Shown: piece after piece, positions 27,306-36,144 of the stretch
Layout of the letters: every line of letters starts with the position of its first letter
How positions within the stretch are numbered: position 1 is the stretch's first letter
Made by a program: the position numbers and the translations under genes
Source of the DNA: Cyclobacteriaceae bacterium YHN15
GTDB lineage: Bacteria; Bacteroidota; Bacteroidia; Cytophagales; Cyclobacteriaceae
Length of the DNA stretch: 64,000 nucleotides
Assembly: GCA_003797895.1 (NCBI GenBank)
Contig: RKQB01000002.1
Span: 559,354-623,353 of the forward strand
Direction: 5' to 3'
The notes under the pieces: generated by a model
Database searches by the model: none
Told to the model about the DNA's origin: nothing
What the model saw: only the letters and a program-made list of their open reading frames with translations

Positions 27306-30300
27306 ATGAAATCAGTAATTACTTTATCCCTCTTTTTATGGCTGGTTAATTCAACAGCTGCCAATCCTAACCGTTTTTTCAATAGAATTACCGTTGATGA
27401 TGGTTTGGCTTCCAATAATGTATACACGGTATGGCAGGACAAAAAAGGCTATTTGTGGGTTGGATCATCCAACGGATTACAACGTTTTGATGGAAAATAT
27501 TTTCTATCATTTACCATAGAAAAACCAGTAAAATTACCCGCTCAGCCAGTCAGGCAAATATTAGAAGATTTCCAGGGACAAATGTGGATCAGGTATGGAG
27601 ACCAATATGGCATATATAATCCCTATAATATGAGTTTTGAGTCTATTCCATTTGAACACAGCGAGGTCAGGTACCATGGCGAAAAACTTTGGATGGACAG
27701 TAAAGGAAATATTTTTGTTTTGCTGAGGAGAAATAAACTCCTTGTTTATGATCCGGTTAATAAAGTTTTTACCGACAGTAACCTGCCTATATCTTTACCG
27801 GATGGATATCAACCCAACACTATTTTTGAAGATGAAAAATCAGGTTTTTATTGGATAGGATGTCAACAAGGATTGGCTGTATATGATCCAAAAACAAAAA
27901 AGTCCTATTTCAGGGGAAATAACCCTCTTCAACTCCCCAACCTGGATCATGAAGATGTCAAAATAGTTTTTGATTACCACATTGACAGTAAACGGGTACA
28001 TTGGATGGTGTATTGGAACCCCAATCAGAAATTCCTGGCCTTTGATGAAATGTCAGGTCAATACCTCAAAAACTTGGGGGCTTTAACCTTTAATCCAGAA
28101 GAAGAATACCGGGAAGTAGTTGGCTTTATGGAAAGCAGTAATAATGACAGGTATTATTATGGTGTCAACTTGCTTCATCAAAAAACTAAAGACAAACCCT
28201 TTTTTGAGTATCTAAGGAATGAATTCCTTCCTTTTTCGGAAATATATAATATGTATGAAGACCGGGAAGGTGGAGTTTGGCTTTCCACCGATGAAGGCAT
28301 TTATCATTACGGCAGTTACTCTCCTGACATCGGCTATCGTTTTTTTAAAGAAAGTGACCCTAAACATCTTTTTTTATCTATTGCTGAAATCCAATTGAAA
28401 AACCGGCCCAATAAGGAATATTGGATTGCAAGTTGGGGAAGAGGAATGGTGTTTCTGGACATGGATTTGTATGAAATAAAAAACCCAAACTATTCTAATT
28501 TCCTACCTGACTCCAAGGAATACCGACAGCAATGGTGTATGCTTCAGGAAAGAACTACAGGAATGGTATGGATCGGCGCCCAGATCGGGGTGTTGCAAAT
28601 TATCGATCCAGACACAAAAACTATTAAAAATTACAAATTCCCCATATTCCGAAATTCAACCATTCGAAGCATTTCACAGGATATGGAAGACAACATTTGG
28701 TTTACCACCCAACGAGGGGATCTTATCAGATATAATGCAGGAAAACCTTTGGTAAACGAATCTTTTGATCTTGTAAAAGAATTTAATGGTTTTTCATTTG
28801 CTCATCTTGTTGATAAAAACGACAGGATCTGGGTTTGTACTTCAGATAAAGGTGTGTTTATATTGAACAGAAAAACGGGAGAAACTATCCGCCATTTGGA
28901 TGATAACATCCTTTCCTCCAATAAACAGGAAAAAATCACCCAATTGAATGACAGTATTTTCTTTTTTGGTTATGACCTCTTGAATGCCTATAACGCCAAT
29001 TCAGGGGAAAACAGGATTTTATCTTATTCCGAAGGAATGATAAGCAATGATATCCTCCATATGCAAGCTGACCAAGATGGATTTTTATGGATTTATACAC
29101 CGATTGGTATCTGCAGATACAATTATTTCCAGAATTCCTTCACTCATTATGGAAATAAAGACGGTTTCGGTCTAATTGAAAGAGATGGTAACGGTGGTGT
29201 TTTAACAAAGGATAATATTTTGATCTTTACAGGTTATAGCTCCTTGTTCAGATTTAATCCAGGACAGTTCAATAGCGCTATTAAACCCGACAGGCCTACT
29301 TTGACAAATATCAAACTGTTTGATAGTTACCTTTTTGTGGATTCATTGAATACGGATAAAAAAAGAACATTTTCACATGATCAGAATGCCTTTACTTTTT
29401 TTTTCAGCACGTTGAATTTTACAAACCAGGACAAACTGAAATATTACCATAGATTATCCGATATTGATTCTGATTGGCAGTTGAGCGGGTTTAACAATAT
29501 GGCAGTCTATTCACTATTGCCCCCTGGAAAATATACCCTTGAATTCCGTAGTGAAAATGAAGAGGGTGTATCCTCTCCGGTTGGGTCCTTTTATTTCAGT
29601 ATATTGCCCCCATTTTTTGAAACATGGTGGTTCAGAATTTTAATAGGATTTACTGTGATTTTTATTCTTGGAATTATGTACAGGCTACATATCAATAGGA
29701 TTCTGGCAGTAGTAAAAGTCAGAAACAGGGTGGCTAGGGATCTTCATGATGACATGGGTTCAACCTTGAGTACCATCAATATTCTCAGTACTATGGCCAA
29801 GACAAAATTACACGCTGATCCTGTAAAGGCCAGTGAATATATCTCTAAGATTTCCGATAACAGTCAACGCATGATGGAAGCCATGGACGATATAGTCTGG
29901 AACATCAAGCCACAAAACGACAGCATGGAAAAAGTAATAGCGCGAATGAGGGAATTCTCCACTAATGCCATGGATGCTAAGGATATAGACTTCAGGTTTG
30001 AAGTTGAGGAAAATGTTTATGGCGTGAAGCTCCCAATGGATACACGAAGGGACCTGTTTTTAATATTCAAAGAGGCTATTAACAACCTGGTAAAATATTC
30101 CAAATCCAGTAGGGCCTTTATTCATTTTTCAATTAAGAAAAAGCAACTTCATATGAGAGTCCGGGATTACGGTGCAGGTTTTAATATAGATGAGGCGGAC
30201 AGTGGCAATGGATTGATGAATATGCAAAAAAGGGCAGAAAACATGGGTGCTATCCTGAAAATTACTTCCGAAAAAGGAGAAGGTACAGAAGTAATCCTTG

Positions 30301-30314
30301 ATATCAAGATCTAA
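27306..30314 (+). CDS. Beta-propeller sensor histidine kinase (Reg_prop/Y_Y_Y, HisKA_3), 1002 aa
   Basis: Signal peptide (about 1-19), then a large periplasmic beta-propeller with many regulator-propeller repeats of the form G.LWVGS..GL (for example KKGYLWVGSSNGLQRF, MVWIGAQIGVL). A Y_Y_Y domain follows (ending about 755), a membrane helix at about 778-797, HisKA_3 with His814 in VARDLHDDMGSTL, and HATPase ending GNGLMNMQKRAENM. There is no receiver or HTH, so a separate NarL-type regulator is needed; one is encoded at 33989-34621, and both genes carry an ATGTGATT box in front. It probably senses extracellular glycan or other polymer breakdown products. Confidence 0.95.
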   Translation: MKSVITLSLFLWLVNSTAANPNRFFNRITVDDGLASNNVYTVWQDKKGYLWVGSSNGLQRFDGKYFLSFTIEKPVKLPAQPVRQILEDFQGQMWIRYGDQYGIYNPYNMSFESIPFEHSEVRYHGEKLWMDSKGNIFVLLRRNKLLVYDPVNKVFTDSNLPISLPDGYQPNTIFEDEKSGFYWIGCQQGLAVYDPKTKKSYFRGNNPLQLPNLDHEDVKIVFDYHIDSKRVHWMVYWNPNQKFLAFDEMSGQYLKNLGALTFNPEEEYREVVGFMESSNNDRYYYGVNLLHQKTKDKPFFEYLRNEFLPFSEIYNMYEDREGGVWLSTDEGIYHYGSYSPDIGYRFFKESDPKHLFLSIAEIQLKNRPNKEYWIASWGRGMVFLDMDLYEIKNPNYSNFLPDSKEYRQQWCMLQERTTGMVWIGAQIGVLQIIDPDTKTIKNYKFPIFRNSTIRSISQDMEDNIWFTTQRGDLIRYNAGKPLVNESFDLVKEFNGFSFAHLVDKNDRIWVCTSDKGVFILNRKTGETIRHLDDNILSSNKQEKITQLNDSIFFFGYDLLNAYNANSGENRILSYSEGMISNDILHMQADQDGFLWIYTPIGICRYNYFQNSFTHYGNKDGFGLIERDGNGGVLTKDNILIFTGYSSLFRFNPGQFNSAIKPDRPTLTNIKLFDSYLFVDSLNTDKKRTFSHDQNAFTFFFSTLNFTNQDKLKYYHRLSDIDSDWQLSGFNNMAVYSLLPPGKYTLEFRSENEEGVSSPVGSFYFSILPPFFETWWFRILIGFTVIFILGIMYRLHINRILAVVKVRNRVARDLHDDMGSTLSTINILSTMAKTKLHADPVKASEYISKISDNSQRMMEAMDDIVWNIKPQNDSMEKVIARMREFSTNAMDAKDIDFRFEVEENVYGVKLPMDTRRDLFLIFKEAINNLVKYSKSSRAFIHFSIKKKQLHMRVRDYGAGFNIDEADSGNGLMNMQKRAENMGAILKITSEKGEGTEVILDIKI

Positions 30315-30446
30315 GGATTGCATGATTCAATTTAATGACAATGAAAAGACAGCAGGATAAATAAATCTTTTCTTTTTCCTGAAACCAGGTTTGCTTAAAC
30401 AAAAAATATTGCTGAAATTCCAGATACAAACCTTAATATCAGCACA

Positions 30447-30839
30447 ATGAAAAAACTCTTTTTATTCCCAACTTTGGCCATTATTGGACTTCTTTTCTTT
30501 CAGGCTACGATAAAAACTGAATCTGACACAGAAATAGTGGAACATTCTATGGCTCCTGAAATGCCTGCCAATGTAAAGGCTGTTGTAGATCAAAAGTGTT
30601 ATGGATGCCATAATGCAGAATCCAAAAACGATAAAGGAAAAGCAAAATTGGATTGGGATGCTTTTGAAGCTGCCAAAAAATCCAAACAGATGGCCACCAT
30701 GGGCAAAATAACCGAAGTATTGGAAAGTGGGGATATGCCTCCTGCAAAATACCTGGAAAATAAGCCTGAAGGAAAATTAACAGAAGCTGAATTGGCTACC
30801 TTGATGGAATGGAGTGCCGGTAAAAAGAAATCTAAATAA
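30447..30839 (+). CDS. Haem-binding (c-type CxxCH) protein, 130 aa
   Basis: Signal peptide (about 1-20), then one haem attachment site KCYGCHNAE (Cys51-x-x-Cys-His) and a Met-containing segment MPPAKYLENKPEGKLTEAELATLMEW. It resembles the Haem_bd family of Bacteroidota: small periplasmic c-type haem proteins with a low-potential role or a chaperone-like function. Its stop overlaps the ATG of the next haem-binding gene by one base, so the two are co-translated. Confidence 0.88.
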   Translation: MKKLFLFPTLAIIGLLFFQATIKTESDTEIVEHSMAPEMPANVKAVVDQKCYGCHNAESKNDKGKAKLDWDAFEAAKKSKQMATMGKITEVLESGDMPPAKYLENKPEGKLTEAELATLMEWSAGKKKSK

Positions 30840-31306
30840 TGAAGTTGTGGCATTACCTTCTTGGCGGGATTGCCTTGGTATTCTTAGGCATTCAGTTTGT
30901 GCCCAATGAGTTGCCTCCTGTAGGAACCAATAATCCAGGGGATATCATTCAAAGTGGCCTCGTCAGTCAGGACGTGGCTGCTTTGTTGAAAAAATCATGT
31001 TATGACTGTCATAGTAATGAGTCAATATATCCTTGGTACTCCCATATAGCCCCATCCTCCTGGCTGCTTGCCAAAGATATCAGGGAAGGCAGAGAAGAAC
31101 TCAATTTTTCCGAATGGGATAATTATGATATGATGAAAAAATTGGGATTATTGGATGATATTTCCATTGCAGTAGGTGAAGGTGAAATGCCCTTGGGTAT
31201 TTATTTGCTCATGCACCCCTCGGCGAAAATAGATGATGCCCAGCGTGAACTGATTATTGCATGGGCAGAAGATGCAATGGATTTGTTGGTGGAGGAAGAT
31301 GAGTAA
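30839..31306 (+). CDS. Haem-binding domain (Haem_bd) protein, 155 aa
   Basis: N-terminal membrane segment (about 5-20, LLGGIALVFLGIQFV), c-type site CYDCHSNE, and the family's YPWYSHIAPSSWLLAKDIREGREELNFSEWD motif followed by MPLGIYLLMHPSAKI. This is the standard Haem_bd domain. It forms a pair with the preceding small c-type haem protein. It could take part in electron transfer or in respiratory complex assembly; partner unknown. Confidence 0.9.
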   Translation: MKLWHYLLGGIALVFLGIQFVPNELPPVGTNNPGDIIQSGLVSQDVAALLKKSCYDCHSNESIYPWYSHIAPSSWLLAKDIREGREELNFSEWDNYDMMKKLGLLDDISIAVGEGEMPLGIYLLMHPSAKIDDAQRELIIAWAEDAMDLLVEEDE

Positions 31307-31553
31307 TGACAAACGATCAATTTTAAATTACCAATGATCTGATAATTGGCCCCAAAAACCAAAATGCAGGCCTGTTAGACAATAAAAGGGGCACAATATT
31401 TTTAAATTATTTTATTAGCTAAATGGAGAGAAGTGTCAAATTTTTATCTCATGACTTTGAGTCAGTTTTGAACTTGCGGGGAAGAATCCTTAATGAATAG
31501 GAAACCTGATGCGATGTGAAACCCTGCGCCTAACCCGATAATTATCAATAAAA

Positions 31554-31579
31554 GAGGGTAAACCAAGAGACTTACCCTC
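31554..31579 (-). terminator. Intrinsic terminator of the small secreted protein gene
   Basis: GAGGGTAA (31554-31561) pairs with TTACCCTC (31572-31579) around a 10-nt loop, just beyond the stop codon at 31600 on the minus strand, and is followed there by TTTTATT. Confidence 0.65.
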
Positions 31580-31599
31580 AGTAAAAATATGAGGCAAAA

Positions 31600-31905
31600 T
31601 TATGGCTTAATCAGCTCGGATTTTTGATATTTCCATATATGAGGTTGATGCCCAGCCAAAATACGACTATGGACCATTTCGATGTACTTTTTGTGCTTTT
31701 TCTTCAAGGAATTAAGCCTTTTGCCAAATAACTCGTGATTGTAAATTAAATTAAGTTGCTGATCATAAATCTTGATCTGGGAATACTTGATCCCTTTTTG
31801 AGTTTCTAAAACCCAAAAAGTACCGGGGTCGCTGGATTGTGCATTGGTGATGTTTGAAATCATACTGAACAAAACCAATGTGATGATAGGAATGAAGTTT
31901 TTCAT
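31600..31905 (-). CDS. Small secreted protein of unknown function, 101 aa
   Basis: Signal peptide (about 1-22, ending TNAQSS), then a short basic domain (QKGIKYSQIKIYDQQLNLIYNHELFGKRL...). It has its own terminator and lies alone between the haem-binding pair and the LytS gene. No family recognised; it may be a small periplasmic protein. Confidence 0.7.
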   Translation of the reverse strand: MKNFIPIITLVLFSMISNITNAQSSDPGTFWVLETQKGIKYSQIKIYDQQLNLIYNHELFGKRLNSLKKKHKKYIEMVHSRILAGHQPHIWKYQKSELIKP

Positions 31906-32113
31906 GGTTAGATAAGTTTTTGATTACAGAATATCTAACGGTAAATTAGAAATCCATTTTCCTATCGCAGAAGTAGGATCTGTTTCCATCGAAATAAGAG
32001 GTGTAAAAACATACGGAAATCTTTCGTCTACTTTATTTGCCCTTTGGTCGACAAAATTGGAACAATGCCATCAAAATTGTGGAAATTCAATACATATAAG
32101 TTTAAAAGGAACG

Positions 32114-33181
32114 ATGGAATCATTTGTTTTTTCAGAAAAGAAAAGTTTGAAGTTGCTGAGACATTCAACGTTTTGGTTTACTGCCCTTTTTTTTCAAGGA
32201 GTCATTTATGCCACAAAATTTGAGAACATTTTGGAAGGTTTTTTGATCTCATTTGTTGAGGCCGTTTTTTATTTACCTTGTCATTTGTTTTTAACATATA
32301 GCATCATTTACTATTTAATCCCAAAGTTTCTCCTGAGGGAAAAATATGCCTTGATGACCATCGGTCTCCTTATATGTATTTTCATCACGGCTATCATTAC
32401 CATACCGATTTCCAATCATATTGTATTCCCCTTTCGTGCTGAACATACCATGATTTTTTTCCCAACAAACAATTTCTTTTATGGATTAATGGCAGGATTC
32501 AGAGGTTCTTTAACTATAAGTGGATTTGCAATGGCCATCAAGCTTACCAAACTTTGGATCAGAAAAAAGCAAGAATCGGAAATTTCCGAAAAGGAAAGAT
32601 TAAAGGCAGAACTCAATTTTCTCAAAGGTCAGTTACAACCACATTTTATCTTCAATACACTGAACAGCATTTACTTTTTGGCTTTGAAGCGGTCGGAAAA
32701 GACATCTTTTTCCATTATGAAACTATCTAATATTCTTCGGTTTTCATTAAACCATTCTGACAGGATTTTTATAACTTTAGAAGAGGAATTGGCACTTATT
32801 AGAGATTATATTGACCTTCAGAAATACCGTTTTGAAGATAGTCTTCATGTGTATATGGACTTGGAAGGAGAGGTAGATGGTTTATGGATTCCTCCTTTAT
32901 TATTGCTTCCAATCATTGAGAATGCATTTAAGTACGGTACAAATGAGCTCGGAAAAGAAAATTGGATAGGAATTTCCGGTACTGTTTACAAAGGGACATT
33001 GGAGTTGAAAGTAATCAATTCAATTGCCAATAAAGAAAAGCCTTCTTCAATGGGAATAGGTCTCAATAACGTGCAAAAAAGGCTTGCAATCCTCTACCCC
33101 GGTCAGTATAGCCTGGAAACTATTCAAGATATTCATGAATTTATTGTCAATATCAAAATCAACTTAAGTCGTGAACCCTAA
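32114..33181 (+). CDS. LytS-type sensor histidine kinase, 355 aa
   Basis: Four membrane segments (about 20-38, 50-75, 85-105 and 130-150), then His_kinase domain with the phospho-acceptor in QLQPHFIFNTLNSIYF and an HATPase domain (IPPLLLLPIIENAFKYG, SMGIGLNNVQKRL). The frame is open from 32057, but the ATG at 32114 gives a clean start (MESFVF) and is preferred. Its stop overlaps the LytTR response regulator gene by 11 nt, so the two form a two-component system. The signal is unknown. Confidence 0.9.
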   Translation: MESFVFSEKKSLKLLRHSTFWFTALFFQGVIYATKFENILEGFLISFVEAVFYLPCHLFLTYSIIYYLIPKFLLREKYALMTIGLLICIFITAIITIPISNHIVFPFRAEHTMIFFPTNNFFYGLMAGFRGSLTISGFAMAIKLTKLWIRKKQESEISEKERLKAELNFLKGQLQPHFIFNTLNSIYFLALKRSEKTSFSIMKLSNILRFSLNHSDRIFITLEEELALIRDYIDLQKYRFEDSLHVYMDLEGEVDGLWIPPLLLLPIIENAFKYGTNELGKENWIGISGTVYKGTLELKVINSIANKEKPSSMGIGLNNVQKRLAILYPGQYSLETIQDIHEFIVNIKINLSREP

Positions 33182-33896
33182 TAAAATTTACTCATGTATA
33201 ATAGTTGATGATGAGCTTCATGCAAGAGAGGTAATTAAAAACCATCTGGAGCTGATTCCTTCTTTACAGCTTTTGTTTGCTTTTGACAACAGCATAGAAG
33301 CTTTAAACTTTTTGTTAAAACATGAAGTGGACCTTTTATTTGTGGATATAAAAATGCCCAAAATACTGGGCACCGACTTGGTCAAAAGTTTGGCGCATCC
33401 ACCAAGAGTTATTTTTACTACAGCATATAAAGATTATGCATTCGATGGGTTTGAGTTAAATGCTGTAGATTTCTTGTTAAAACCCATATCAATGGATCGT
33501 TTTTTAAAAGCTGTACAAAAAGCATTGAGCTTGGATATTCCTGCGCAGGCGTATACAGCTCAAGAATCTATCCAGGAAAGTCCCTTTGTCGTCATTAGAG
33601 CTGACCGCATGAACCATAAAATCTCTCTCTCATCCATCCTCTATGTGGAATGCATAAAAGATTACCTCAAAGTTTTTACAGATGACAAGTGCCTGATGAC
33701 TAAAATGCCTTTGGGTAGTTTTTTACAAATGCTTCCCAAAAAGGATTTTATAAGAGTGCATAGATCCTTTTTAGTTTCCAAAAAGAAAATCGAATCTTTT
33801 AATAGCTACCATATCAAAATAAGAGGGGAAGAAATACCGATTGGTCCAAATTATAGGGAATTGTTGTCAAAGGAATTAAATGCGAATCCGAATTGA
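33171..33896 (+). CDS. LytTR-family response regulator, 241 aa
   Basis: Receiver domain (about 8-120, DD at 13-14, phospho-acceptor Asp59 in LLFVDIKMP, Lys in FLLKPIS) and C-terminal LytTR DNA-binding domain (about 145-235, ILYVECIKDYLKVFT ... FIRVHRSFLVSKKKIESF). Starts with GTG inside the kinase gene. Partner of the upstream LytS kinase. Confidence 0.93.
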   Translation: MNPNKIYSCIIVDDELHAREVIKNHLELIPSLQLLFAFDNSIEALNFLLKHEVDLLFVDIKMPKILGTDLVKSLAHPPRVIFTTAYKDYAFDGFELNAVDFLLKPISMDRFLKAVQKALSLDIPAQAYTAQESIQESPFVVIRADRMNHKISLSSILYVECIKDYLKVFTDDKCLMTKMPLGSFLQMLPKKDFIRVHRSFLVSKKKIESFNSYHIKIRGEEIPIGPNYRELLSKELNANPN

Positions 33897-33931
33897 TCAG
33901 AGTATAAAGTTGTATTTTAAAACCACCTTAT

Positions 33932-33941
33932 TATGTGATTG
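33932..33941 (+). promoter_or_regulatory. ATGTGATT box 3
   Basis: TATGTGATTG, 47 nt before the NarL-type regulator start codon. Weaker match than boxes 2, 4 and 5 beyond the core. Confidence 0.4.
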
Positions 33942-33988
33942 AAGCAATTAGATTCCCGATTTAAATTTCGAATAAAAAAGATTGCTGT

Positions 33989-34621
33989 ATGATAAAAGTA
34001 TTGATATACGAAGACAATCCCCAACTGAGAGAAGGGTTAACCATGTTGATTGACGGAAGTGAAGGTTTTCAGGTATTGGGTGCCTTTAAAAACTGTTCCA
34101 ATATAGCTTTCGAAGTAGGTTCTTATAAACCCAATGTGATCCTTATGGATATCGACATGCCAGGGGTAAATGGAATTGAAGGTCTCAAAATCATAAGACA
34201 GATCAATTCGGATGTAAGCATACTGATGTTGACAGTTTTTGATGATAATAAAAATATCTTTGAAGCACTTCAAAACGGTGCCAATGGTTATATATTAAAG
34301 AAAACCCCACCGGCTAAATTGTTGGAATACATTCAAGAGGCTGCAACGGGAGGTGCACCAATGACTTCGTCTGTAGCTGCACAAGTGCTGAAAATGTTTT
34401 CATATATTAATATTCCAGCAGATAATGACTACAATCTTTCTGAAAGGGAAAAGCAAGTGCTGCAACTCTTGGTCAAAGGATATTCCTACAAAATGATTGC
34501 CTCGGAAATGTTTATAGCCATGGATACAGTCAGAAGCCATATCAAAAAAATTTATGAAAAGCTTCATGTTAACTCCAAATCAGAGGCTGTGGCCAAAGCT
34601 TTTAGGGATAGAATTGTTTGA
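33989..34621 (+). CDS. NarL/FixJ-family response regulator, 210 aa
   Basis: Receiver (about 1-120) with Asp54 in VILMDIDMP and Lys in YILKKTPP, then a LuxR-type HTH (about 148-205) with LSEREKQVLQLLVKGYSYKMIASEMFIAMDTVRSHIKKIYEKL. Its natural partners are HisKA_3 kinases; the only one in the window is the propeller kinase at 27306. An ATGTGATT box precedes it, as it does that kinase, so it may bind that box and control both. Pairing is inference. Confidence 0.93.
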   Translation: MIKVLIYEDNPQLREGLTMLIDGSEGFQVLGAFKNCSNIAFEVGSYKPNVILMDIDMPGVNGIEGLKIIRQINSDVSILMLTVFDDNKNIFEALQNGANGYILKKTPPAKLLEYIQEAATGGAPMTSSVAAQVLKMFSYINIPADNDYNLSEREKQVLQLLVKGYSYKMIASEMFIAMDTVRSHIKKIYEKLHVNSKSEAVAKAFRDRIV

Positions 34622-34793
34622 ATTGGAACGATTAATTTTCAAGTGCAAATCACAAAACTTCAAAGTTTAATTTCCCTTTATTTACCTGAGTTTTGGGCTT
34701 TTCACAATAGTTTTAATTCAGAATTTCTATTTTTTTCCTCATATTCTTCCTGAAACCAAAGAAAAACGATTAAACTAACTCATTTCACCCAAA

Positions 34794-34804
34794 TATGTGA
34801 TTTC
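34794..34804 (+). promoter_or_regulatory. ATGTGATTTC box 4
   Basis: TATGTGATTTC, preceded by TTTCACCCAAA, about 58 nt before the start of the broken small gene at 34863. Confidence 0.5.
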
Positions 34805-34862
34805 ATGCATCTTATCCCCTAAATATTTTTGTAACGGGTGATTAACAATTATTTAAGCTACC

Positions 34863-35030
34863 ATAAAAAAACTTTTTACTATTACTGCATTTTTATGGGC
34901 CTGCACTTTTACACAGCAGGCCCAATCTGACCATTCTCCCAAAGAGGAAACCAACATGACTGTAAAGGAATCAGTTTTTGTTCTGGATAAAGAGAAGGCC
35001 ATTGTATCAATTGAAGAGAAAAAGTCATAG
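34863..35030 (+). pseudogene. Small secreted-protein gene lacking a standard start codon (ATA)
   Basis: A 55-residue frame reads KKLFTITAFLWACTFTQQAQ after an ATA codon, a convincing signal peptide or lipoprotein-like leader, then a short acidic/basic tail ending VSIEEKKS and TAG at 35028. An in-frame TAA lies two codons upstream of the ATA. No ATG, GTG or TTG lies within the leader; the first ATG is inside the mature part. A G-to-A change of ATG to ATA is the simplest explanation, so it is probably inactive, or relies on rare ATA initiation. An ATGTGATTTC box precedes it. Confidence 0.55.
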
Positions 35031-35093
35031 TTCTTCCAAAACTCTATTAGTAAAGGAATCCTATTTACAACTACAGGATTTTACATTTCACAC

Positions 35094-35104
35094 ATTTATG
35101 TGAT
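35094..35104 (+). promoter_or_regulatory. ATGTGATTTC box 5
   Basis: TATGTGATTTC preceded by TTTCACACATT, so TCACA-N6-TGTGA is an inverted repeat. It lies 82 nt before the sigma factor start. Confidence 0.5.
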
Positions 35105-35186
35105 TTCCAGTCAATTGTAATCTTTTGAGATTTGTAATGTCCTTATATGTAAAACATAATGACTAACCAACTAAAGATAAACCACT

Positions 35187-35759
35187 ATGAAAAGCAACAG
35201 AAAATTAACCGACACAGAACTCTTTTTGGGATGTTTGTCGCACAGCCCTTCAATTCAAAAAGAAGTGTATGAAAGATACTCCCATAAAATGTATGCACTT
35301 TGTCGCCGCTATGTAAAAGAAACAGCAGCTGCTGAAGATGTATTGATTGTTGGATTTATGAAAGTATTTGACCGGATCCATCAATTCAAAGGAACAGGCA
35401 GTTTTGGTGGATGGATACGTAGAATCATGGTCAATGAATGCCTGATGTACCTTGAAAAAGAAAAAAACCTATATAATGAAATAGGATTGGATGGTATTCT
35501 CCCTTTACCTGTTTTAAGTCAGCCCTCGGATGAGCTTGCAGTGGAAGATCTGATGAAACTGATCAACAACCTTCCGATGGGATATAGGACTGTTTTCAAT
35601 CTTTATGCGATTGAGGGATATTCCCACCAGGAAATAGCAAAAAAGCTTCAAATCAGTGAAAACACTTCTAAATCACAATTGAGCAGAGCACGAACACATT
35701 TGCAAAAAATGATAAAGACAATGACCTTTAATAATAATCAAAGGTTATTATATGCCTAA
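35187..35759 (+). CDS. ECF RNA polymerase sigma factor, 190 aa
   Basis: Region 2 is at about 28-95 (YALCRRYVKETAAAEDVLIVGFMKVFDRIHQFKGTGSFGGWIRRIMVNECLMYL), region 4 at about 128-180 (YAIEGYSHQEIAKKLQISENTSKSQLSRARTHLQ). No anti-sigma gene is adjacent; a decayed DoxX gene follows directly. It may be controlled by its own promoter (ATGTGATTTC box upstream) rather than by a membrane anti-sigma factor. Confidence 0.92.
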   Translation: MKSNRKLTDTELFLGCLSHSPSIQKEVYERYSHKMYALCRRYVKETAAAEDVLIVGFMKVFDRIHQFKGTGSFGGWIRRIMVNECLMYLEKEKNLYNEIGLDGILPLPVLSQPSDELAVEDLMKLINNLPMGYRTVFNLYAIEGYSHQEIAKKLQISENTSKSQLSRARTHLQKMIKTMTFNNNQRLLYA

Positions 35760-36133
35760 AAGACAAATCAAGGAGAAAGGAAAGCTAAGAAAATGGCTTT
35801 ATTATCAGGTTAAAAAATGAAAATTTATCACAATCCGGCGACAAGGAAGATGATTTCAAGTTGATTATTGACAGACTAGGATATCCGGAATATGTTTTAG
35901 GTGCCATTGGAATAGTGTAAATCCTAATCGGACCCAATTTATTGCTTGTAAAGCAATTCATTTGGAGATCTTATGGTTATTTTGCCATATTCATCAATAT
36001 GTTCCTTGCTGTTTACTCTCATTTAGCAGTTTCGGACATTGTAAACAATATCATACCCGCATTATTCACTCTTCTTTTTTCATTCATTATATTTTGGATG
36101 GATTGGAGAACCTCGGGAAAGTCTTCTAACTAA
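35752..36133 (+). pseudogene. Decayed DoxX-like membrane protein gene
   Basis: The start frame gives RKWLYYQVKK then TGA, resembling the DoxX N-terminus. After a shift of frame, DFKLIIDRLGYPEYVLGAIGIV, then TAA, then ILIGPNLLLVKQFIWR and FINMFLAVYSHLAVSD follow in a single frame. LGYPEY...GI.KIL and YSHLAVGD are DoxX family signatures, and the stop takes the place of the conserved Lys (AAA to TAA). At least one frameshift or deletion in the first helix plus one nonsense codon. The 63-residue piece from 35942 is the intact C-terminal part. Begins within the stop of the sigma factor gene. Confidence 0.75.
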
Positions 36134-36144
36134 CGACATTATTT

